From MVYY01 sp035369865 (GTDB lineage: Bacteria; Bacteroidota; Bacteroidia; Bacteroidales; Paludibacteraceae): a DNA stretch of 33,503 nucleotides. Position 1 is the first letter of the stretch, and every line of letters starts with the position of its first letter. The stretch lies in the NCBI GenBank assembly GCA_035369865.1, contig DAOOVG010000014.1:1-33503 (forward strand), written 5' to 3'. A model generated the notes under the pieces. It did no database searches, was not told the origin of the DNA, and was given only the letters and a program-made list of their open reading frames with translations. Shown here one piece after another: positions 24,201 through 29,604 of this stretch. Position numbers and translations under genes: made by a program.

Positions 24201-24433
24201 ATCATTACTGCCACTTTTGATGGATCAGAAGTAAACAAGCTGAAAAGACGAGCAGTCATCATAAAAAAAGGAGCACCAGGAGGATGACCTACTTCTAATT
24301 TATAAGCTGTAGCAATAAATTCCCCGCAATCCCAAAAACTGGCAGTTGGCTCCAAAGTTGTTAAATAAGTTACAAAAGCAATGGCAAAAGCCAACCAACC
24401 GAAAATAATGTTAAGTGATTTGAAACGCTTCAT
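21218..24433 (-). CDS. DUF2723 multi-spanning membrane protein (glycosyltransferase-C-like)
   Basis: This 1071-residue integral membrane protein has a DUF2723 N-terminal half with a dozen or so hydrophobic helices, a large soluble central part (about 640-950), and an alpha-helical C-terminus. Its N-terminus 'LEPTASFWDCGEFIATAYKLEVGHPPGAPFFMM' (about 27-59) is the family signature. The acidic residues in this first loop parallel the catalytic loop of GT-C glycosyltransferases such as protein O-mannosyltransferases, so a lipid-linked sugar transferase role is likely but unproven. Later 'YQPRERDYAYAGSFYAFSIWIGLGL' and 'TNGDNDTFPLWYNQEVEGNRTDVRD' are also typical. It heads a four-gene operon (DUF2723, polysaccharide deacetylase, DUF2851, Ig-like lipoprotein), suggesting a joint envelope function. 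Confidence 0.9.
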   Translation of the reverse strand: MKRFKSLNIIFGWLAFAIAFVTYLTTLEPTASFWDCGEFIATAYKLEVGHPPGAPFFMMTARLFSLFTSDPSKVAVMINALSALCSALTILFLFWTITHLAKKILIKSEENYTLANIIIIIGAGLVGALAYAFSDTFWFSAVEAEVYAYSSLFTAVVFWLILKWEEKADEPGSDRWLLLIAYLMGLSIGVHLLNLLAIPAIVLVYYYKKYTPSTKGTFLALLVSVVLLAVVLYGIIPGSVQVACWFELFFVNTLGLPFNSGLYVYLVLTIAALAWAIYESYVAKNYFRMTFSVLLAITLAGIPFFGAHIVLGIILIVALAFYFYHWKNKVSPHFLHTSILMITLMLIGYSTYALIVIRSTANPPLDENSPDNVFALKYYLNREQYGDRPLFYGATYNAPVKLRIEGNMCIPEQKVGEPMYTPKPKTSPDEKDVYLKTGNKFDYKMDERFCMFFPRMYSSSPNHIQAYKEWGKVKGKQITYDYCGQQKTDVCPTFFENLRFFFNYQLNFMYWRYFLWNFSGRQNDLQGNGEVDKGNWITGINFIDNMLVGDQKNLPTALATNKGHNTYYMLPLLLGILGIFSQIYGGKEGRRGFWTVLLLFFMTGIAIVVYLNQTPYQPRERDYAYAGSFYAFSIWIGLGLIELFKTVNKYLSEISSSILVTLLCLGVPTLMAAQNWDDHNRSERYAARDFGYNYLASCRQNAIIFTNGDNDTFPLWYNQEVEGNRTDVRDCNLSYLQTDWYIDQMKRQAYESDPLPISWKKEDYLSGKNEVVQVEDVIKQPLQLKTVIDFILSTDSYTKIDGESFIPTKEVYLPIDPEEVLKTGTLKPERAGEIIPQIDISLKNRLTKSELMVLEMLKENKWERPMYFAVTVGDDYYLGLTDHFELTGLAYQILPIGVKGAGPGVNVDEMYDNVMNKFRFGGVNNPKVYLDENIVRMCKTHRMFITQLAGALIAKNDSVRAEKVLDYCNEMIPGTSVRHDYSSLMMGQYYYQLQQPAKADKILEQIANDCVEYLNWSLQLSPTQQNSITSEMGNNMAILNEVLRIFDEAERKDLANKYFPYYVQYSKHFRM

Positions 24434-24473
24434 TTAATTATTGTTTTAACCAGTTTATAGAAGGATATGCCTT

Positions 24474-24481
24474 CAAAGATA
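24474..24481 (-). promoter_or_regulatory. Probable -7 box of the DUF2723 operon
   Basis: TATCTTTG on the minus strand, an exact TAnnTTTG match, 40 bp before the ATG at 24433. No TTTG lies at the expected upstream distance, only T-rich sequence. Confidence 0.45.
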
Positions 24482-24558
24482 CAAAGAAATTTTTTTTAAA
24501 AAGAGAATATTATTCCTTTTTAGTTGAGTTTTTGCTATTAAAAAATAAAACAAATAAA

Positions 24559-24587
24559 TAAGGGGCTGATATTTGAATCACCCCTTA
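24559..24587 (-). terminator. Rho-independent terminator of the 24605-25177 gene
   Basis: TAAGGGG (24559-24565) pairs with CCCCTTA (24581-24587), extended by TGAT/ATCA after a one-base bulge. On the minus strand it is followed by TTTATTTATTTG. It begins 17 nt past the stop codon. Confidence 0.75.
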
Positions 24588-24604
24588 CTGAAAACTATAA
24601 AAAA

Positions 24605-25177
24605 TTAATTACATTCAATTATTAGAATGCCCATTTGATCGTTGAGTCCAGTAATAGGAGTAACAATCTGCAATAACGAATCTTTTTTGAACGAAATAGC
24701 TTCAGGAATTATAAAACGATGAGCATCCTTAAAAGTGCGACCTTCTTCTTTCTTATCTGTTGAAAGAATTACTTTGGCACTGACCGGATCGATTAGTTGA
24801 ATTTTTTGAAAACCTGGTTTTTTTATCAGCATCAGGAAAAATTGATTGATTTGTTCTTTGTTGTTGCGAAGCAACTCACTTCTTACAGCCCATGAAAAAA
24901 CCTCAGAAATCGTAACCAATTGTGAAGTTTTGATGCTATCTAGTTGATGTTCATAACAAGAGTGTAATCTGAGTTTTTCTTTTGCAAAATTTCGCTCCAT
25001 AACCTTGATCTTAATAAAAGCTGCCAGTAGCACCACTATCAGCACAACAATCAAAAAACAAACAGATTTATGTTTTTTGATCCAGACTTTAATTTTACTT
25101 TCTTTCTTTTTCCCCTGATTAGACAAATTTTTATTTGTCTCTTCATTTTTTTTTGATAATTCTTTTTCGTCTGTCAT
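24605..25177 (-). CDS. Single-pass membrane protein with sensor-like extracytoplasmic domain
   Basis: A 190-residue protein I do not recognise. It has a Lys/Glu-rich cytoplasmic tail (1-35), one strong membrane helix (about 38-58, 'VCFLIVVLIVVLLAAFIKI') and an extracytoplasmic domain of about 130 residues. That domain starts as a helix and ends in beta-like segments ('KIQLIDPVSAKVILSTDKKEEGRTF', 'LLQIVTPITGLNDQMGILIIECN'). The order of long helix, then 'IDP...ILSTDKKEEG', then a hydrophobic strand with 'ITG...GILII' resembles a single Cache/PAS-like sensor fold, but there is no output domain. It lies 85 bp downstream of rluB on the same strand and ends at a clear terminator, so it may be the last gene of an rluB transcript. 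Confidence 0.75.
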   Translation of the reverse strand: MTDEKELSKKNEETNKNLSNQGKKKESKIKVWIKKHKSVCFLIVVLIVVLLAAFIKIKVMERNFAKEKLRLHSCYEHQLDSIKTSQLVTISEVFSWAVRSELLRNNKEQINQFFLMLIKKPGFQKIQLIDPVSAKVILSTDKKEEGRTFKDAHRFIIPEAISFKKDSLLQIVTPITGLNDQMGILIIECN

Positions 25178-25262
25178 AGGTTTAATTTTTGAAAAAACAA
25201 CACTTTTAAAAAATTATGTGCAATGAAGTAATTAAAAGTTGAAAAACTTATTTTTCTAAAAA

Positions 25263-26432
25263 TCATTCATAAGCTCCCATTTTGAGCATATTGATTTCTT
25301 TTTGTGTAAGGAAACGGTATTTTCCTCGTGAAAGATTTTTCTTAGTCAAACCTGCGAAATAGACTCTATCTAAACGTACTACTTTATAGCCATATTTCTC
25401 AAAAATACGACGAACCACATGGTTTTGACCTGAATGAATTTCAATGCCCAATTGTTTTCTATCGCCTTCTTTTATAAATTCTATGGCATCAATTTCAATC
25501 AACTCTTCATCTTCAAGTGCAACACCTTTTTTAATATTTTCATAGTCCTGTTGAGTCAATGATTTATCGAGAGTTAATTGATAAATTTTTTTCTTGTCAT
25601 ATTTGGGATGGGTTAATTTTGCAGCCAGATCTCCATCGTTAGTTAACAACAGGACGCCCGTAGTATTTCTATCAAGCCGACCAACAGGATAAATCCTTTC
25701 ACTACAAGCATTTTTAACAAGATCCATCACTGTTAAACGAGCATGTGGATCGTCAGAGGTTGTTACACAATCTTTTGGTTTATTGAGCAAGATATAAACT
25801 TTCCGTTCCAGATGAACTTCTTGATTACGAAACATTATCTTGTCAGTTCTCATTACTTTGGTTCCCATTTCAGTAACTATCTGACCATTAACCGAAATAA
25901 CACCTGCTTTGATAAATTCATCAGCTTCCCTACGTGAACATACACCTGCATTGGACAAAAACTTGTTTAATCGAATAGGCTTTGAATAATCAATATTTTT
26001 CTTATTATATTCAAGTTGTTTTTTCTGACTATAGGGCAATTTATGAAAATCTTTCCTATCATTTTCACCTCTTGAAGAATAAGAACTGGTTTTATTATAA
26101 TTTACTTTTTCATATTTCGGGAAAAAAGTAATATTCTTCTTCTTTTTTACAATAAGGTCATTTTCATTTTTTCTATCTGAACTATAATCTTTGCTTTTAT
26201 TATTTCTGTTTGAAAAATTAGAAGTTTTAGAAAATGAATTTTCTTTTTTCTTTAAAATCAATTTTTTCCCCGCCTGGATGCGAGTACTTTCTGTTTGGAA
26301 TAAGCCTTTATTTCTTTTTTCTACAGGCATATCTTTTCTGTCACTTTTTCTATAAAATTTACCGTCACGGTCGGCATTTGAATTTAATTTATTTTTTAAA
26401 TTTTCTTGCCTATTTTCACTGTTTAATTTCAT
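25263..26432 (-). CDS. rluB: 23S rRNA pseudouridine synthase of the RluB/RsuA family
   Basis: It isomerises a uridine in rRNA, probably position 2605 (E. coli numbering) of 23S rRNA. The 389-residue protein has an S4 RNA-binding domain (about 153-215, 'IRLNKFLSNAGVCSRREADEFI') and the RsuA/RluB catalytic domain with 'YPVGRLDRNTTGVLLLTNDG', where Asp of GRLD is the catalytic residue. 'IHSGQNHVVRRIFEKYGYKVVRLDRVYFAGL' follows. About 150 residues at the N-terminus are a Lys/Asn/Ser/Arg-rich low-complexity extension, presumably disordered and RNA-binding. Long basic N-terminal tails are common in Bacteroidetes RluB, but here it is K/N-rich rather than RG-rich, in keeping with the AT-rich genome. 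RluB rather than RsuA/RluE is inferred. Confidence 0.9.
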   Translation of the reverse strand: MKLNSENRQENLKNKLNSNADRDGKFYRKSDRKDMPVEKRNKGLFQTESTRIQAGKKLILKKKENSFSKTSNFSNRNNKSKDYSSDRKNENDLIVKKKKNITFFPKYEKVNYNKTSSYSSRGENDRKDFHKLPYSQKKQLEYNKKNIDYSKPIRLNKFLSNAGVCSRREADEFIKAGVISVNGQIVTEMGTKVMRTDKIMFRNQEVHLERKVYILLNKPKDCVTTSDDPHARLTVMDLVKNACSERIYPVGRLDRNTTGVLLLTNDGDLAAKLTHPKYDKKKIYQLTLDKSLTQQDYENIKKGVALEDEELIEIDAIEFIKEGDRKQLGIEIHSGQNHVVRRIFEKYGYKVVRLDRVYFAGLTKKNLSRGKYRFLTQKEINMLKMGAYE

Positions 26433-26586
26433 TTTGATTTGATAAAAAATTTATATTGCAAATTTCATAAAAAAACTTGGATAAATCATTATCCTATAAG
26501 TCAAAAAACTCTAATAAATTAACAATTTACTTTAAAATGAAGCTTATAAGTCACAAAGTAAGCAGAAATCTTCTGGAATTTCGATT

Positions 26587-26991
26587 ATGCTTATATTTGC
26601 AATAAAATCAAAGACAAAGATACCAAAACTGGAAGCAAGGAAAAAACTTTTTATGTTATCTAAAAGACTTTCTACTAGTATAAAGAAAAGTTTAGTCACT
26701 TCTTTAAAAAGTGTGAATACAAATGGACAAAATTTTTTGAATGAAAGGAAGTGAATTCAATAACAGATAGGAGCTATTATATGCATAAGAAATTGCAATT
26801 TACATAGTAGAGTATTAAGACAAATTTACCTTATTTATTTCGTATATCAAAAGGATGGAAATTATGAATTATCAAATACAAACTATAAATTGAAAGGTAC
26901 ATTTACCAATTTAAAGAAAAATTCAAATAACAATAACGGAATAAGTAAAGAAAGTCGCAATCGATTTATAGACGCGTTTTTTAAAGTATAA
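26587..26991 (+). pseudogene. Interrupted coding remnant, unrecognised family
   Basis: One plus-strand frame runs from ATG 26587 for 55 codons (including SIKKSLVTSLKSVNTNGQNF) to TGA 26752. After a TAA at 26761 it stays open for another 75 codons, ending at TAA 26989. The second part reads like the C-terminus of a real protein: YFVYQKDGNYELSNTNYKLK, then GTFTNLKK, an Asn run, and GISKESRNRFIDAFFKV. All 130 codons are in a single frame with only two nearby stops, so point mutations in an older gene of at least 130 residues are plausible. I do not recognise the family; a transposase or mobile-element C-terminus is possible but unproven. Confidence 0.45.
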
Positions 26992-27164
26992 GGAGACGAA
27001 ATTCTGTATTACTAAGAAAAAAGAGTGCGTTAAAGACACTTCTTACAACATGCATTAGACATTCGTAACTCCCTATTTCGCTAAGTTGCTACCTATCAAA
27101 GCTTTGTTGCATTTCAATTTACAAAAATAGAAATAGAAATCATAAACAAAAATATAAAAAAAGA

Positions 27165-27176
27165 GCAAAATTTTGC
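27165..27176 (-). terminator. Weak candidate terminator of dnaX
   Basis: GCAAAATTTTGC palindrome 70 nt past the dnaX stop codon, followed on the minus strand by TCTTTTTTTATATTTTTG. The stem is short and AT-rich, so it is only suggestive. Confidence 0.25.
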
Positions 27177-27246
27177 GCCTACTTTTTAAACTTATGCACT
27201 GAAAAAGGTAAATAAAAAATTTCTTTTTTTACTGTATTCAAAATAT

Positions 27247-28977
27247 TTAATCTATTTCGAGTTGCAAACCATTTTTAAGGACCGTAATTGCAGGATTTTG
27301 TTCAGCCATCATTTTATAGCGTTCTTCAGGATTTTTTGGCTTTTGCGATTCAGATTTTTTCATTAATTTAATTTTCATTTGAATGGTTGAATTTTTTAAC
27401 TGATTTTGCAAATAACTCAAAATTTGTGGTTGTAATTTTTTTAATTCTTTTTCCTGAAGAGTATTAACAACTGAAACTTCAAAATCTGTCTCCGATAAGC
27501 GTTGAGGTTCTGTATTTTGAATAAAAGTTTTCATTCTGATTTCTTCTTCAGAAAGTGTTTCAGCAAAATCTTTCCACGCTTTCAGCAAATTTTCATCCGT
27601 AAAATTTTCATCTTGAATGATTTCAGAGGTTACTTTTTTTTCTGGAATTTCCTCCGAAGTTGTATTAGAAGAATTGATAGAAATGCTCACTGGAGGTTGG
27701 ATATACTTTTGTTTAGGCTCTTTCACTGAAACATTATTAATTCCTTTCACAGAATTTCTTGAATTCGTTTTTTCTTTATGAGCCTGAATTTCGTCTTTTT
27801 GATAATTTTTTGAATTTATAGAATGGTCGTTAGGTATAATTTTTTGCAGGGGTATTTTTTCTTCTTCAACAATTGGTTGGTTTTCCTTAGTTAATTGACA
27901 CAAACGTATTAGCGTAAGTTCTATCAACAATCGTTTGTTTTTGCTGATATTATAATTGAGCTCACATTCGCTGGTTATTTTTAAGGCATTGAATAAAAAA
28001 TCAGAAGAGCAACTTTCCGCCTGTGTTTGATAATGTTTTCCTATGTCAGCCCCCACTTCCAGTAAAGGAATAGTTTGTGGATCTTTACAAATCAAAATAT
28101 CGCGCAAGTGTGAACTAAGTCCTGTAATAAAATGATAGGCATCAAATCCTTTATTCAAAATTTCATTAAAAATCAGGAGCGATTGACTAATATCTCCTTT
28201 TAAAAAAGCATTTACTAATTGAAAATAATATTCATAATCCAGAATGTTTAAATTTTCCAACACTTGTTGATATGTGATATTATTTTCGCACAGACTTACC
28301 ATCTGATCAAAAATAGACAAAGCGTCACGCATGCTCCCGTCACTTTTTTGAGCTATCACATTGAGAGCATTGATATCAGCCGTGATATTTTCCTGCTGGG
28401 CAATATATTGTAACTGCTCAACAATTTCATGAACAGAAATTCTATTAAAATCATAAATTTGACAACGAGAGAGAATCGTTGGAATAATTTTATGTTTTTC
28501 TGTGGTTGCCAGAATAAATATAACATGTGCGGGTGGCTCTTCCAGAATTTTTAGAAAAGCATTGAAGGCACTGGTAGAAAGCATGTGAACTTCATCAATG
28601 ATATACACGCTGTATTTCCCTATTTGGGGCGGAATGCGAACTTGTTCAATTAAGGAACGAATATCGTCCACACTATTATTGGAAGCAGCATCCAGTTCAT
28701 GAATGTTGTAGGAACGTTGTTCGTTGAAAGCAATACATGATTCACATTCATTGCAGGCTTCGTAATCTTCTGTAAGGTGCTCACAATTAATGGTTTTTGC
28801 AAAAATTCGAGCACAAGTGGTTTTGCCAATACCTCTGGTGCCACAGAATAGATATGCATGTGCCAGATGATTGGTTTTTATGGCATTTTTTAAAGTGTTT
28901 GTCAAAGCTGTTTGTCCAACTACCGATTTGAAAGTGGTCGGACGATATTTTCTTGCTGAAACAATATAGTTTTTCAT
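27247..28977 (-). CDS. dnaX: DNA polymerase III subunit gamma/tau
   Basis: DnaX is the ATPase of the clamp loader that places the sliding clamp on primed DNA. The 576-residue protein opens MKNYIVSARKYRPTTFKSVVGQ, the conserved start in Bacteroidetes. It has Walker A GTRGIGKT (46-53), four zinc-binding Cys in 'NC...ACNECESC' (about 65-82), Walker B 'VYIIDEVHML' and sensor 1 'LATTEKHKIIPTILSRC'. A C-terminal tau-like tail (about 370-576) is lower in complexity. An in-frame ATG five codons upstream (28992) is possible, but I favour 28977 because the family starts there and a -7 box at 29004-29011 would leave almost no leader for the longer form. No gamma-type frameshift signal was evident. Confidence 0.95.
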   Translation of the reverse strand: MKNYIVSARKYRPTTFKSVVGQTALTNTLKNAIKTNHLAHAYLFCGTRGIGKTTCARIFAKTINCEHLTEDYEACNECESCIAFNEQRSYNIHELDAASNNSVDDIRSLIEQVRIPPQIGKYSVYIIDEVHMLSTSAFNAFLKILEEPPAHVIFILATTEKHKIIPTILSRCQIYDFNRISVHEIVEQLQYIAQQENITADINALNVIAQKSDGSMRDALSIFDQMVSLCENNITYQQVLENLNILDYEYYFQLVNAFLKGDISQSLLIFNEILNKGFDAYHFITGLSSHLRDILICKDPQTIPLLEVGADIGKHYQTQAESCSSDFLFNALKITSECELNYNISKNKRLLIELTLIRLCQLTKENQPIVEEEKIPLQKIIPNDHSINSKNYQKDEIQAHKEKTNSRNSVKGINNVSVKEPKQKYIQPPVSISINSSNTTSEEIPEKKVTSEIIQDENFTDENLLKAWKDFAETLSEEEIRMKTFIQNTEPQRLSETDFEVSVVNTLQEKELKKLQPQILSYLQNQLKNSTIQMKIKLMKKSESQKPKNPEERYKMMAEQNPAITVLKNGLQLEID

Positions 28978-29003
28978 AAACAAATTTTTCAATCTTTTAC
29001 ATG

Positions 29004-29011
29004 CAAATTTA
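29004..29011 (-). promoter_or_regulatory. Probable -7 box of dnaX
   Basis: TAAATTTG on the minus strand, an exact TAnnTTTG match. The predicted transcript start is near 28997, about 20 nt before the preferred ATG at 28977. A -33 box is not recognisable. Confidence 0.4.
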
Positions 29012-29173
29012 ATGAAAAAAATTTAGGTTTTTGAAGTTATGAATTTTTTTGAAGTGAACAAAGATGATAAAAAAAAATTTTTTTTTATCATTAGGTTAAT
29101 TCTTAACTTCGTAAAAGTTATGTAATACGTAATTCCAATTTTTCCAAAAGACTGACAGTTTTCTTGGTAATTA

Positions 29174-29526
29174 GCAGTATAGCATTTGTTGTTGATTTTC
29201 ACTTGTTTTATTTCGGTTAGAAAAACAAATCAAATCTTTAGGTGAAGATTTTCCGTTGAGTTCATATTTTGTCAGCAACAATATATTCGATAATACCAAG
29301 ATAAAGCATCAGTTGTTTTCTATTCTCCCAAACATAGACGAAACGACTTTACGTCTTTGATATTGACCTAATTTATTCTGTTAATAAACCGAAACTTATT
29401 ACTACTCTACCGAAAAAACAAATATTAAATTAATAATCGATCCATCTCGTTTGCTTTTACCGATTCAATAAATCCATCCTTTTCGGTAATTCTGTCAAGA
29501 AGTTTTCCTTTACTTAAAAAAATCCG
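29174..29526 (-). pseudogene. Fragmented coding remnant, unrecognised family
   Basis: On the minus strand, 29526-29428 is open for 33 codons (SKGKLLDRITEKDGFIESVK then ANEMDRLLI). In another frame, 29380-29312 is open for 23 codons (QRRKVVSSMFGRIENN). After one TGA it stays open for 45 more (29308-29174, including KYELNGKSSPKDLICFSNRN). The residues look like real protein. The pieces follow each other on one strand, as in a decayed gene. The family is not recognised, and chance cannot be excluded. Confidence 0.35.
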
Positions 29527-29604
29527 TTAGAAAGTTCTAACCTGATGACAAATTTGGGTTAAAACAATTCCAGATTCTTATTGATAATAAAATATCTTGA
29601 AAGT

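Larger units (their letters stand above)
26433..27246. other. 814-bp gap with a decayed coding sequence
   Basis: There is no intact gene. It contains the plus-strand remnant at 26587-26991 (separate entry). The rest (26433-26586 and 26992-27246) is AT-rich, with an imperfect direct repeat C[C/T]TATAAGTCA at 26493-26503 and 26543-26553 and a weak hairpin at 27165-27176. No clear rluB promoter was seen. Confidence 0.5.
28978..29604. other. Spacer between the Ca2+ ATPase gene and dnaX
   Basis: About 630 bp. It holds the dnaX -7 box and the broken minus-strand frames at 29174-29526 (separate entry). No terminator for the ATPase gene is obvious. Confidence 0.5.

Noticed and set aside
26493..26553. 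Direct repeat C[C/T]TATAAGTCA with a 50-bp period
   Set aside because: Only two copies of a 9-base exact core in AT-rich DNA; could be chance. Recorded only inside the spacer entry.
29064..29095. Poly-A/poly-T stretch resembling a terminator near dnaX
   Set aside because: The A9/T9 runs (GATGATAAAAAAAA… / …TTTTTATCATT) form a pure A-T palindrome upstream of dnaX with no GC stem, and no gene ends there.
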